Shown piece after piece: positions 44,414 to 56,423 of a stretch of 64,000 nucleotides of DNA. The stretch spans positions 2,976,001 through 3,040,000 of the forward strand of contig NC_085883.1 of NCBI RefSeq assembly GCF_035222275.1, written 5' to 3'. The translations under genes and the position numbers were made by a program. A model generated the notes under the pieces. It saw nothing but the letters and a program-made list of their open reading frames with translations. It searched no databases and was not told the origin of the DNA. This DNA comes from Podospora bellae-mahoneyi (taxonomy: Eukaryota; Ascomycota; Sordariomycetes; Sordariales; Podosporaceae). Numbering within the stretch: the first letter of the stretch is position 1; each line of letters opens with the position of its first letter.

Positions 44414-46604
44414 ATGATACCCCACCACCCCAAACCCGGCACCAGCACAACCCACAGCACCCAAGCAGTAACCTCCCCCCCACGCCCCTCCCGCGTCGTC
44501 TTAAAACCCATCCCCCCTCAACAAACCCTCGACACCCGAACCTACCAAATCAACCAGCTCAAACGCCGCTACCCCTCCCACAAGGAAACCTCGTTGCCAG
44601 GCGGCACCGGTACCTCCCTCAGCTTCAACCTCGTCCCGTCAGACCCCGACTTCCCCTTTGACCTCCCCCAGCTGGAATGCGACCTCCACATTCCTTCTAA
44701 ATATCCCAAGTCACCCGCCAAATTACACGTCAAAAACTCTGATATCCCCCGAGGCTTCGCGATTAACATCGAAAAGGGATGGGACAAGCTGGTTGAGGAA
44801 CGGAAGGGGGGAGGCGGGACGCTGTTGAGTCTGGTAAATGGGCTTGACAAGAGATTAGAGGGGTTTCTGAGCGAGGAGAAGGCCGAGACGGTGAAATTGA
44901 CGATTTTTAAAGACACCAGACACCTGGATCGGCAGCGAGTGGAGGAGAAGGAGGAGGAGGAGGAGTCAAAAACTGAACCGGTTGTTGTGCCTCCTGTTGG
45001 GAGAGCTTATATCCCCTTGGAGACCTTCACGCAAGCCCAGATTGCAGAGGCGAAAGCCCGGCGCGCGCAGGAAGTTAGACAGCTCGAGGCAAGAATGGGG
45101 CGGTTACAGCATTATCACCGGTCGAGTGATGGGATTATTTACACGTTGCCTCTTGATCCGAAGAAGAGGGCCGAGTTACCGGGGGAGTTGAAGGGGATTA
45201 TGTCAGTGCAGCTGGTTGTGCCGTTGCTGTATCCGTTGCAGAATTTGAGGGTGTTGCTGAATGATGTTGAGGGAGGGAAGGAAGGGGAGGAGCTGGCGGA
45301 GGGGGTGGAGGAATTGTTTAATAGGAAGGCGGGGGAGTTGGTCAAGAAGGAGGGGAGTGAACAGGGGGAGAAGATGGGGTTGGTGGCGATGGTGAATTGG
45401 TTGGCGCAGAGGATTCATTTGTTGGTTAGGGAGGTGGTGAGGGAGAGGGAGAAGAGGAGGAAGGAGGGGGAGGAGGGGAGGGGGAAGGTGAAGGAGGTTG
45501 AGGTTAGGGAGGCGGAGCATGCTGCTAGTGTTGAGAGGGTTGGGCAGGTGGATAGGGGGCATTTGCATGTTATTCCCAGGCCGCCGGAGTGGGGGTTTGG
45601 AGATGATGGTACAGAATCTTCTAACTACGACTCTGAGGATGAGGATGATGAGGGTGGTGCTGAGCTTGGGAAGGATGGGGGGGAAATGGGGGGGTCGTCA
45701 CTGCCTACTCGGACGATTGAGAAGGGGACGGCGATGTTATTCCCTTCGATTGAACTGCATGGGATTGAGCTGCTTCAGGTGTCGGTTCTGAGCCTCAATG
45801 TCAAGTGCGATCGTTGCAAGACGCTGAACGAAGTCACGGGGCTGAAGAATAACCTGGATAAGGCGAGCAGCTGCAAAAAGTGTGCCACTGCTTTTATTGT
45901 TAGGTATCGGCAAGAGCTGGTGCACATGAACTCCACAAGGGCGGGCTTCATTGATGCTACTGGGTGTACAGTTGCCGATTTGTTACCAAGGTATGTCTTA
46001 TTCTGCTTTCTAGTCTCTCGTGAGACATATTGATTGACACAATCACAGCACCTTTGTCCCAGCATGCGACAAATGCTCCCACCCCTCTCTCGGCCTCGTC
46101 TCCGTCCGTGGCGAGACAACGACCAACATCTGCCGGGAATGCCACGCCCGCTTCGCCTTCAAGATCCCCGAGGTCAAATTCCTCGACTACGCCCCCGGCA
46201 TGCACACTAGGCTACCGCCTACCTCTGGTCCTCGCCGCAAGACAGAAAAACTGGGTCTTCACGCTGGTGAACCTCTCCCGGAAAAGGGGTCCTGCCAGCA
46301 CTACAAGAAGAGCTACAGATGGTTCCGGTTTTCGTGCTGCTCAAAGGTGTATCCGTGTGACAAGTGCCACGATGCGGCTGAGGAGCACATCAATGAGTGG
46401 GCGAACAGGATGATTTGCGGGTGGTGTTCACGGGAGCAGAATTACAGTGTGGAGAGTTGTGCGTTTTGCGGAAGGAGCGTGATTGGGAAGAGGGGCAGTG
46501 GGTATTGGGAGGGGGGGAAGGGGACGAGGGATAAGAGGTTGATGAGGAGGGGGGATAAGAGAAAGTATAGACGGGTGGGAGGGGGGGAGACGAGGAAGGA
46601 CTGA
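44414..46604 (+). CDS. RWD-like plus CHY zinc-finger protein
   Basis: Exons are 44414-45990 and 46049-46604, with a 58 nt intron, giving 710 residues. The start is the first ATG in the frame (MIPHHPKPG). An RWD-like domain lies at about 50-115 (FDLPQLECDLHIPSKYPKSP). A second, related module covers about 235-335 (YTLPLDPKKRAELPGELKG, PLLYPLQNLRVLL), followed by Glu/Arg-rich coiled sequence. CxxC zinc pairs follow at 450-560 (CDRCKTL, CKKCATAF, CDKCSHP, CRECHARF). The C-terminal CHY finger contains GSCQHYKKSYRWFRF, PCDKCHDAAEEH and MICGWCSREQ. CHY fingers bind zinc and occur in ubiquitin ligases and in Hot13-like factors; no RING is seen here. Its precise job is unknown. The middle of exon 1 is extremely purine-rich on the coding strand. 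Confidence 0.85.
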
Positions 46605-48083
46605 GATCAAAGTCTCGGGGTATCCTAGAAGGAAATATTTCTTAGACTTAGAGCAAAATTCTGATGCCTTCATAAGTCTCTGTTACAGAGTTGCAAATAT
46701 CTTGATGACCACCAGCAACCTGCAGCCCCATATGCAACCCCCTTCTCGCCTACCATTTACCGCGCTCTTGGATTCGGCACACGCTCGCTCGGCTGGCGGC
46801 AGTCAAATGTATGCATATGCAAGCAAGTTATAACTGATCTGGTGACTCGTACAAATGTCTTGCATTAACATCACCCCCTTTTTTTCCTTTACTGTCATTT
46901 TCACCTTTTTAAAACGCCGCGCCTAACACACCACTACCGGCGGTTAAGGCCAGAGTCTCAGCGTCATCATGTCTCACCTCACCCACCTACCCGCTTTAGC
47001 ACGGGATAAAAAGCACAAAAAATCTGATTGGTTGGGATACTGATGGTTGTCAGGTTCAAGTCACGCTGGAGGGGTTTAAAAAGAGAAAAGGGGAATTGAT
47101 CTGATGCTTGTTGTTAATCACGGGAATGGGTACGGGTAAAGGCATCTCGATCGCGGAGGAATCGAGATGTGATGAGGGTGCAGAGGGGATGGTCACGTTT
47201 GGGGAGAAGGATGGGGGAATTTTGGGGTGTTGATCTGTGATGGGTTTGGACGGACGAATCATTAAATCCATATTCTTTTATTTTATTCTTTTGCCAGTGA
47301 GATAAAATAGAATAATAAATAAAATATCTCGGTGTCCGTTGTTATTTCTTGATTTTCATTCAAACCAGGCCCGCAACGTTACAAAATGGAATATCTTGGA
47401 AAGTCTTGATGTCTGCGCCTCATTTGTTTAATGATAGAACAGGCAATGACAGACAAGGTGGCCAAAGAGGGGCTGACCGAGTGCCCATTCTTTCCCGTGT
47501 CTCTTACTTATCTTTCCTTTCCGCTGGCCGGTGACCATTCCCAAACTCTGTCTGTGTTTGGTTGTCTTCGTGAGTTGACCTGTGAGAGTTGAGGGTTGGG
47601 AAAGCTGAAAGGTCAAAGCTTCGGCTCGCTGGGCCTGCATTCCGCCTCATTTTTAGTGCCATGTACCAACAATCAACGTTTGCCGGTACCAGAGAAATCA
47701 CAATCCGGGGAACGCCTGGGATCAATTCCGGGCGGTTGCTTTGGCTGCGAAATTGTGTCAAGGCAAGGCGGAAGGAATGTGGGGAAGGTTTTTGGGGGAG
47801 GATGACAGCGGCGGGCAAAATGCAGTCTGGGAATCTTGACAATCCAGATTGGGGATGTTGAGGTCCCATCACGAAGTCGAACTGGGAATTGAGAATGTCC
47901 ATATCTTGGTAAATGGGTGAACGGGATGCAACGCTGCCGGCTTGGAAGTTGAGACTTTGGTTGGCAAGCAAATAGTCCTGTAATCGAAGATGGTGTGCTT
48001 TACTTGTCATCGAGATCACGACAAAACATCGGCCAGGGAAAGCCGTCTCTTTCTCGATACACCTATTCCACAGGTTTTATTGT
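46605..48083. other. Intergenic region left of the transposon
   Basis: Contains AT-rich sequence at 47270-47330. A 168-codon minus-strand ORF starting at 48010 shows no recognisable domain and is not called. Confidence 0.4.
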
Positions 48084-49111
48084 TAGTGTTTTACAAGCCC
48101 CACAAAACAGGTGCCCACACTGTTCATCCTTGGCAGCCACTACGCAATATCGAAGTTCATCGAATTTTAAGTCTCTTTGTTAGCAATTGCTATGGCAGGG
48201 GTACCGAGTTCACGAACGACGAGAGGCAGGCCCTCCATCGATTATTCTATGACGACCTTATCGCTCGCAAGCTTCCCTGGCGGGATTTACGGTGGTATAT
48301 TCATGGATTTGACTACTGGGGAGATGGAGCCTTCATTACAGCGAGGATCAACGCCGGCTTCAAGCGTCGAATTTAACCGCGAAGGATATAACTTATAGTC
48401 GAACATAAGTAGGCTCGAGTGGCCTTTGCCCGTGAGCAATTGGCACTACGGCCCAGGCTGGAAGACTGGGAGCTAGTATTATTCAGTGACGAGACCTGGG
48501 CTACTACCAACCCTATGTAGAAGAGGTGGCTTACAATACACGACGCCGAAAATATCGAAGACTGGGCCACCATACGGCAAAAGCCTCACGGTTAGATGTT
48601 CTGGGGGTCTATATGCGGAGCCACCAAAGGACCGTATTTTGTGTGGGAAAAGGCATACGGTGGGATCAACAGCGAGAAGTACCAGAGGTATATTCTCCCA
48701 CTTATCTACCGGTTTATTATGAAGAAAAGGGTGCAAGGTACTTCTGTGGCTTTTCAACAAGATAACGCTTCGAGCCACTCATTAAAGTCTACAACGGTTT
48801 ACATTGCTAGGCTGGGAATTGAACAGCTAAACTGGCCGGCGAAAAGCCCTGACCTCAGCCTTATTGAAAATGTGTGGTCCTGGATGAAAGACTGGCTCGA
48901 AGTCAATTACAATATTCAAGAGTTCGAGTCCTGGGACCTGCGCCAGGCCATACTTGCAGCATGGGAAGCAGTGCCTACGGAATACCTACGCCAATTAGCA
49001 CATACAATGCCCAGGAGGCTCGAGAAAGTCATTGCTTTGGGAGGTCGGCTCACAGGTTTTTAGTACAGGTACTTAAAATTGTGTGGTAAATAGCTGGTTT
49101 TGTTAATACTG
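48084..49111 (+). mobile_element. Tc1/mariner-type DNA transposon, RIP-damaged
   Basis: About 1.03 kb holding one transposase frame. The right end, read in reverse complement, starts CAGTATTAACAAAACCAG and continues to TTTACCACAC. The left end contains AGTGTTTTACAAGCCCC and then GCCCACAC. They align imperfectly as degraded terminal inverted repeats with TA next to them. The ends are approximate. Size and content fit the Tc1/mariner superfamily. Confidence 0.6.
48194..49063 (+). pseudogene. DD34E transposase with five nonsense mutations
   Basis: One frame runs the whole way. It has an N-terminal helix-turn-helix start (RGTEFTNDERQALHRL), then the three catalytic positions in FSDETW, QQDNASSH and SLIENVW. 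There are 34 residues between the second Asp and the Glu, so DD34E. It ends at TAG 49061-49063. The frame is interrupted only by stops: TAA 48374, TAA 48389, TAG 48410, TAG 48518 and TAG 48593. The family pattern expects Gln at the first three and Trp at the last two (NPM-stop-KRW; PHG-stop-MFW). Every stop is therefore one C>T (CpA) or G>A (TpG) change away, the signature of RIP. No frameshift is needed. Inactive. Confidence 0.85.
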
Positions 49112-51595
49112 TGACTTTGACGTAATGGGCAATGAAAATGATCAAATGTGCGTTGTCCCGCCTGATGTGGTTAGAATGTACCGATCTAACAGTAAATACC
49201 GTTGGGGTAGGTGTAAGGTTGGCGAGGGGGAACATGGTGGGTTTTGACAGGTTACCCGAAATTGGAAATTGATCGTCGAGTTTTCCCCGTTTGGCTTTGA
49301 AGAGCGAGTCTTGGGCTCTTGGATGGCTTTTTGGGGCTAGGGCTGCTGTGAGGGGTGGAAAGGCACGGATTGGTGGGTGGTAGATCTTGCGAGGTACGAG
49401 TGTCAATGTCGAAATACATAGGCTGAGGATAGAGGCGTGCAGAGTACACGGCAATCAGGACCCGGATTTCTGCAAGATAATCACATAATAGAGAGACTCT
49501 TTTGCCCGTTTTGGAACCGAGAGTTTTGATGCCCATGATTTCGTAGAATGAAGGTTGTTGTTGTGATTATATGTTGTGGAGTTCTTATGCTGTCGTTGTC
49601 TGCCCGGACGCCGAGGCCCCCACCTTCCGTACCGGTGCCGGCGCCGGAAGCCACTGCGATAATAGATAAGATATCCGAGACCAGCACTTTAAAAGGTGCT
49701 CTTGGCTATCTGGTATCGAGTTCGAATGACCGCTTTGAACAACCCAATTTCTGTTTTTCTCCTGTCGACCAGCTTGTAGATGGATATAGCTCTGACGGCC
49801 ATGCATTGCAAATCATGGTCTATGCCGTCAACCTCGTCACTCAATGCGCATCGAAGGAGTCAGAAACGCCAATTAATTCATGTGTAACTTGGGATCGTCC
49901 CGACCACGCGGTCAAAACCGGGACGGGTGCAGCAGCCCAAACCCACCAGCATTGACATCATCTTGTCATTCCTCACCACGGTGAGCTCCACCAAATGTTA
50001 CACAACACAAGAGGTGAGTGAATCGGCTGCAAAGGAAGAGCCTCATATATCGAATGTCACTCTGAGTATCTCGATGCTGAAGCAACTCATCCGGAGATTG
50101 AGTGAGAAGTGATCTTCACTCCCACACTCGGCTCCGCGTGACCGTCCAGACACCGCTGTGCCCGTTTTACGGGCATCGAGATCTTCAAAAACGGTCGCCG
50201 AGTTTCTTCGCCAGGGTAAAGAATTCTGGCACATGAGTCTTTAAGTCATCAAAGCGGCATCACCGAAAGCCACACTCGGGCACCCTGAACCCGAAGAACG
50301 GAAATGCTTCTCGAAGAGGGATGGAAGTGATTCAGATTCATCGCTTGGGCGCATCTGATCACGAAGAGTTGAACTAGGTGAAGCGTAACAGAAACCAAAG
50401 CTGCCCTAACAAGCAAAAAGCGCCGAGTGACCACAACAGCCAAGCCTTAAAATGAAGCCGTCGTCAACACCCCTTGCTGTTCGCCGCTCAGGCCTCGAGT
50501 GGTTGGTTGGACTTCCAAAGCCCTTCTGGAAGGCCCGAGAGTGGTGATAGCAGGGGCATTAGCTTCACTTGCACCGTTTCCGGAAGGTGAGCCTTTACAT
50601 CCCATTGGTCCCAAGCTGTCGAGCTAGGGAAGACAGGGGTTCCTCGAGGCTCTCTGGCGCCTTGGTGTTTGGTGTCAAAACATCTTCAGGGGGAGATAAA
50701 ATGAAATAATAGGGAGAATGAAATTATTGGGACCGTTTTCTTGGTTTTATTTTATTTTATTTTATTTTATTTTGTTACAAGATCACAAGCTTCTCCATCA
50801 CTCCACCCTCATTTCTTTCGTCTCAGATTGCCGGCAAGCCCTACGTCAAGGGGAGTGGGGTGGCAGAAACCACTGCCTTGGGCCCATGAACCACGTGGAT
50901 TTTGGATGCTGAGGTCATTGATGATAACGGTACCTTTGACGGTGTATACAGGTGACAAGCAAATGAATGAGAGACAGGAAATAAGTGGTGTGCTAATGAA
51001 TTGAGGTGGTGTTGAGCATTGCTGAGCGACTTCCTCGGCCATGACTGATGCTTCACGTGTCTCGGTGCGCCTTCCCGGAGTTGCACCGCTTGAATGGGAG
51101 GCTCTTTCCCTTGCTCCGATGCCACAGCTCGGCCGCCCAATCACCCCGCCTTTTGGGAACTGTCAGCTGTCAACCAACTTCAAGCACGCGACCACCCCTC
51201 TGACGTAGATGTTCCCCATCGACGATGATACTCAAAAGAGTCAATTCCTCTGGCGGCAGTCATCCAGTACGAAGTACCGGTATGCCGAAACTAGTCCCAA
51301 GGTGACTGTGGTCCTCTCACCATACTGCTGAAATGCATGTGTTCTTGATCGTGTTGTATTCGTGATCATTGTGCCATGTATTCATATGTGCTTATGCTAG
51401 ATCGTGATCTGATAGGGCATCAAATCATTACCTACCTGTCTAACCCAAAGTTGCTCCGGAACGCCGCCCAATGTAGTTGGCCAGTCATGCCGGGTATCAA
51501 CAAGCTTCTGATGGACCAATCAACTCCAAGTAAACAAAATAGCCACCCAGTTGTCAATTCTCGTTTCTCGGTATGCCTTTATCGTCCCTTAGGTA
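49112..51595. other. 2.5 kb intergenic region
   Basis: Right flank of the transposon and 3' flank of the MFS gene. An ATG-started 135-codon ORF at 49548 has a hydrophobic start but no recognised content. One simple repeat is present. Confidence 0.4.
50745..50773. repeat. (TTTTA)n microsatellite
   Basis: Nearly six units of TTTTA run from 50745 to 50773. Confidence 0.95.
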
Positions 51596-53395
51596 TCAGA
51601 CTTTGGAGTCCTGAGAAGCGACGGTGCTCGAGTTTGCCCTCTTCTCCGGTCCGTTGGCTGCAACTCTCTCTGTGCCTGGGCCCTCGACGGAGGGATCCTT
51701 CAGAAGAGGGAATTTGCAGACGCAGTTGTAGAGACCGACTATCCCGGACAGGGCACAACAAATGACCCAAAGCACGCGAAGAGCATCGATGATGGCTTTC
51801 CGGCAGTTGGGATCCCGCTTGATCTCTTCAATCATTCTCAAGATTTCTTCAGAGTTCATCTCCCCGCCTACCTGCCGGAGCCTCTGGTTCATGGTGTAGC
51901 TGAAGACAGTTGTGCCAATGGCAATACCAAGACACATTCCAGCCGACCTGGCCTGTAAGCCCATGGCAATTGCATGGCCGTTAAGTTCACGCTTTGTCGC
52001 CGCGAGAAGCGAAACATTGAGCGCTGCCATCAAGATGCCTGCCGCCAAACCAACACCGCAGTTGACGATGACCAACCATGGCAGAGGGGTGTTGTCGTCC
52101 ATGAACCACAGAAGGCTGAGTGAGAGAACAGCTAATGGCCAGCCTACCGAGACAGCCTCCCGGATTCGATTCGTCCGACGCATCACCAAGCCGCACACCA
52201 GGGCCGCAATGGGTATGCTCACTGTTTCTGGAAGGACTGCGACGCTGGTTTCCATCTTACTATAGCCCCGCACACCTTCCCAGAAGAGGACGAGATGGAA
52301 CAAGAGTATGTTCAGACAGATGCCGCAGACCGTCAGGCCGAGGATGGCTGAGACGGTGACCTGCTTGCTGAAAATCTCGGGCCGGAACATTGGGCGCCTC
52401 GCAAAGAACCGTTGATGCACCGCCAGTGTCGCCAACCCAATGACGCCCGATGCTAACGGTACCAAAGCCTGGACGGATATCCACGGGAAAAGCGTCGGAG
52501 CCATGACAAATGGCGAGAGGAATGACAGGGCAGACGGGATAAATATTCCGATACCGATCCAGTCGACACTTTTCAGATTTTTTCGAATGCCTAGCTCAGG
52601 TCTGTCAAACCCGAGCAGGAATGCCAGACCGATAGCAGAGATGACAAGCAGCGGAAGGTTCATGAAGAACAACATTCTCTATTGACATGTTAGCCACTGA
52701 CATGTTCACATCTCGCACGATACATACCCAAGATTTGAGCCTGATGTATGCCGTTCCGATGATTGGTCCGCAGGCAAGACCGATAGCGGTGACAGCATTT
52801 TGGGTTGCCAGCCAGATAGCTCGATCCTGGATAGGCACGAGGTCGGTCAGGATAATAGCAGAGAGAACCGAGCCGGCGTTGGCAAATCCTTGAAAAGCAC
52901 GGCCGGCAAGAAGAACGGCGATACTGTTTGCCGTTCCAGCGATGACTGTCCCGGCGGCTGCAAAAGTCAACACTAGCAGAAACGCTGGCTTTCTTCCGAC
53001 GACATGGGAGATTTCTGCAACGGGCTGTTGGAAGATGGTGGCGCTCAGGTAGTATATGGTGCCCATGGAAAACACTTCCGTTCTCGTTGCGTTCAAGTCT
53101 CTTGCAATATCCTATGTTTTGCTGTTAGTCTTGCGGTGCTGGAGTCACCACAGGAAAAAGTCCCTACCGGCACGGCCACAGCTACCGAGGTCATGTCAAG
53201 ATGAACAACGAACTGTATCAGGAGAAGAAACAGGAATATCGCCGCACGCCGTGTGCGAGAAACACGGCGGTGTCCCGGTTCCCCATCCTGCGTAGGCGTC
53301 ACAGCCATGATTGAGGCTGCTGTTGATTTGAGCATGACAATGGAACCTCGGCCGGAGAACGGCTCCGTCTGACTTGATGGAGATTCCTTATCCAT
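51596..53395 (-). CDS. Major facilitator superfamily drug/efflux transporter (DHA-type)
   Basis: Exons are 53395-53168, 53111-52728 and 52678-51596; all joins are in phase 0 and give 564 residues. A polar N-terminus of about 50 residues precedes the first helix (RRAAIFLFLLLIQFVVH). A motif-A-like loop (EISHVVGRKPAF) sits after the second helix. FQGFANAGSVLSAIILTDLVP and QDRAIW match the conserved fourth-helix region of drug:H+ antiporters. About 12-14 helices are visible. The C-terminal tail is short and polar. Likely a plasma-membrane exporter of small toxic molecules. No secondary-metabolite backbone gene is near, so the substrate cannot be inferred. Confidence 0.88.
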
Positions 53396-54464
53396 AGTGG
53401 CGGACTTACCTGCCTGTTACCTTGATGATCGAAATATGGTTCTTGAGGCGCAACCAAGGGCGGAAGGCGTACCGTGGAAACCAGAAACTCAATTCACTCT
53501 CGTATTGACAGAGACACGCCTTTGTATAAGAAGGCTACTTCCTCCTGTGTCGACCTGGTCCCAATAATGCAAACAACACGAGAAATTGCTGGATTACTTG
53601 TTTTTGAAGCTGACTTGGAGTTGGAACCTAATCGGAAGATCGATGGAGCTAGCAGCGATATCCGATGCTTCCCATTGCCTGCGGATCTGGGCTAGCAACA
53701 GCCACTCTGGCGGCTTTCAAGACCCGACCGGTCATGGACTATTGAGCACCGGACAATTGCGCGTGGCTGTAGGATGGATACGCCAGTGACGCCCAATCAA
53801 GAGGTTCCAGTTTTGTTGGGTGGGGGCACCCTTCCACGAGAATACGTCCGTCTGATATTTCATTGTTTACTTATGATCTTGAGGGCAACTGAGCCTGATC
53901 TGAAGAAGTCATCAGCTCGATCCGATCTAATCACATGAGACAGCATACTGCTATATCCGGGCGCTTTGCCACGGGATAATAGACTGACAGCTGAGCCGCT
54001 ATTCAGTACAAGAGAGCTATCTTGAGAATCATCGTCATCGTTCAGTGGACCTCCGGACTACAACGACAACAACAAACCCACACAGCACCGGCCTTCTTGT
54101 TTCCGGGCGTAACTCTAATAGGTCGTATTGCTTTCCGAGCCGCCCAAAGCCTCGTGTTTCCGCCGCTTGCTTGACCGCCAGGGTTCTCACCTTGCGTCTT
54201 GTCCACACCTTGATGAGTCTCCGGTCCACACTTGACCACACTTGATCATCCCACTTGACTGCGATCTTTCCACGTTGAAGGAAAGAGTGCAATTCTTCGA
54301 CCCGGGCTCTTTTATCCCACGTCTAGGGTGTCTCGAACCGATTTCATCGAAGATATCAACGCTACAGCTCGCTCTTCATCAACCATCTCTCTACTCTTCT
54401 TTACCTTCTCCCCTTCTATTCTCTTATACTCTTTGATCCAAAGGTGCATGACTCGTCCTTTACC
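53396..54464. promoter_or_regulatory. Divergent region between the MFS gene and the TLC-like gene
   Basis: About 1.07 kb. The right end (54350-54440) is a pyrimidine-rich CTCTTC leader, typical just upstream of fungal start codons. No other gene is supported. Confidence 0.45.
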
Positions 54465-56423
54465 ATGGATCCAAACGCCACGTGCACAAACAACCGACCA
54501 GAGGTTCCGTTCATACCGTTCCTCGCCGGCTTAACGGCTTGGGCCGTGGTCAGATATGCTCTTGAAGGCATCGTCAAGCGGTTCAACCCCAAGTTCGACA
54601 AATTTCTTCGAGAGGACATCCGCCGCAGGTACAACTTCTACTTCAGCACTTGGCTGGGCACCATTGCCAAGGTCATCTCGGTTGTCTCATGCACAGCAGC
54701 CCTGGCGAGCACCCCGGCCGAGGGGGACCTCTACGGGCTTGTGCGTCCACTCAACACAGCGGAACAATGGTGCTGGGGTTGCCGGGCCGTCCTCTACATT
54801 CAGGAGCTGCCAGACCTGAGCTCTGTGCCCGAGTTGGTTATCCATCACATCCTTAGTATCGTTGCGATGTGTACCATCCTGGCCTACAGCGCTCCTCGTC
54901 GTCCGCTCTACCTCATGTGGGCCAGTCTCTGGAACGAGTTTCTCGGCAATGCCAGACGGTTGTTCAAGCTCCATGGTGTCATGACACCTCGTCTGGCGTG
55001 GTGGATGGCTGCTGTCAACTGCTTCCTCGTATGGGCCTTACGGATAACAGCTGCTATTGTGTCAATTGTTTGGACCCTCCAGAGCAACACTTATGGAGTG
55101 TGCCTGTTCGTCACGATTGGCTCGATACTGGTGTACATTTTGTACATGGTCCAATTCACAACGTGGGAGCTTGGCAGGTTTAGGGTTATCAACCTTGACA
55201 TGACCCGCCCGGCGAGGTTCATCATTGCAGACAAATGGAGCATCCACCTTTTGGGCGTGATCATGGGTGTTGGGCTGGCCTTGACGGAGCTTTCCGCGCT
55301 TGTGATCTACGGGTCCAGCTCTGGGTACACGAGCTCCAAGGAGGAGCTGCACAGCATTGCCTGGGTTGCTCTCCAGGCTGCTGGTGCTGGGCTTTTGGGG
55401 TCTTATATTACTTTTCCCATCTTTCGGTTTACCATCCCCTCGGCTGCTACGTCACAGGAAGAAGGTGAGGAGCCAGCTGCTCCAAAGGCTGCTCTTCGAC
55501 TTTCCCTTATTGGCGGCATCATCTCTGCCGGGTCGACGGTTGTGCTCACCCCCACCCTCGAGCCGACGGTCGACCGTGCTGCGTTTTTGGCCTGCATGGG
55601 GTTGAGTCTTCCGTTGATGATTTCCATCTTTCGCTTCGGTCAGGCGTTTTCCGCACCCGCCGCCGCTTCTCTCGAGACGAATCATGCATCTCTGGATGAG
55701 AAGCTTGTCGATGTCGCCGACGAGGGAATCGCGACTGAGCCTGGAGTGTTTCCCCCCAAAATGGTCAATGCTGCGGCCCATGGGATGTTGTTTCTCGGCG
55801 TCGCTTCTGCGCTTTGTGTGAGCCCGCCGCCTTCGCTTCTGGCGGTCAAGGGGTTCTCGAGCTTTGTACTGGCGATGATGGCGGGTGTTGAGCTGGGGAA
55901 TCGTTGCGAGGGGAGGCACCGGAGGTTTTTGCACAGGTTGTTTCCTATGCTTCAGGCTGGGGTTGGGATTGGTTATCAGACTTGGTGTGTTGTTGTTGTC
56001 GAGGGGGAAAAGAAGGGGATGTTTGTCTTGGGGGTGTATTTGGTTTGCTTTGGGGTTGTGGTGGTTATGATGCCGATTGTGGTGAGGTTTTTCGAGGGGT
56101 TGTGGGCGAAGGGGAAGGGCAAAGGGAAAAAGAAGAAGAAGAATAAGGGGTGGGATTTGAAGGTTGTTAGCGTTGGTTCGGGGTTGGCGTTGGTTGCGAT
56201 GTTGGTTTTGGGGGAGTATATGGGTTGGTGTAGTATGGCTGGGGAGCCGGTGGTGATGGCTGTGGGACAGGGGGACAAGTTAGGGGAGGTTGTGAAGGAG
56301 GTTGTGAGGGGTAAGGGAGAGGGCGCGGTTGGGTCGTGGGGTGTGTTTGCTAGTTGGCCCATGGTTGCTAGTGTACTTGGGGCGACGGTGCTGCCGGTGG
56401 TGATGGTGCAGGCTGTTGGGTGA
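54465..56423 (+). CDS. Large multi-pass membrane protein with an N-terminal TLC-like domain
   Basis: Single exon of 652 residues from ATG 54465 (MDPNATCTNNRPEVPF). The first 270 residues resemble a TLC domain: a loop KFDKFLREDIRRRYNFYFSTW, then ELVIHHILSIVAM with the HH pair at about 127-128, followed by WASLWNEFLGNARRLFKLHG. The HD..D residues of the ceramide-synthase Lag1 motif are not seen, so it is probably not a ceramide synthase. The second half adds about nine more hydrophobic segments, unlike ordinary five-to-eight-helix TLC proteins. A Lys-rich cytoplasmic-type loop (KGKGKGKKKKKNKG) lies near 552-565. Probably an ER or other internal membrane protein. Function unknown. Confidence 0.78.
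   Translation: MDPNATCTNNRPEVPFIPFLAGLTAWAVVRYALEGIVKRFNPKFDKFLREDIRRRYNFYFSTWLGTIAKVISVVSCTAALASTPAEGDLYGLVRPLNTAEQWCWGCRAVLYIQELPDLSSVPELVIHHILSIVAMCTILAYSAPRRPLYLMWASLWNEFLGNARRLFKLHGVMTPRLAWWMAAVNCFLVWALRITAAIVSIVWTLQSNTYGVCLFVTIGSILVYILYMVQFTTWELGRFRVINLDMTRPARFIIADKWSIHLLGVIMGVGLALTELSALVIYGSSSGYTSSKEELHSIAWVALQAAGAGLLGSYITFPIFRFTIPSAATSQEEGEEPAAPKAALRLSLIGGIISAGSTVVLTPTLEPTVDRAAFLACMGLSLPLMISIFRFGQAFSAPAAASLETNHASLDEKLVDVADEGIATEPGVFPPKMVNAAAHGMLFLGVASALCVSPPPSLLAVKGFSSFVLAMMAGVELGNRCEGRHRRFLHRLFPMLQAGVGIGYQTWCVVVVEGEKKGMFVLGVYLVCFGVVVVMMPIVVRFFEGLWAKGKGKGKKKKKNKGWDLKVVSVGSGLALVAMLVLGEYMGWCSMAGEPVVMAVGQGDKLGEVVKEVVRGKGEGAVGSWGVFASWPMVASVLGATVLPVVMVQAVG

Noticed and set aside
47504-48010. 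168-codon minus-strand ORF left of the transposon
   Set aside because: It has an ATG, but no domain, signal peptide or homology that I can name. Chance remains the simpler reading.
49548-49955. 135-codon ORF with a hydrophobic N-terminus
   Set aside because: A signal-peptide-like start alone is weak evidence; the rest shows no Cys pattern or family feature.
51596-56423. MFS exporter and multi-pass protein as part of a secondary-metabolite cluster
   Set aside because: No polyketide synthase, NRPS, terpene synthase, P450 or pathway regulator is present nearby.
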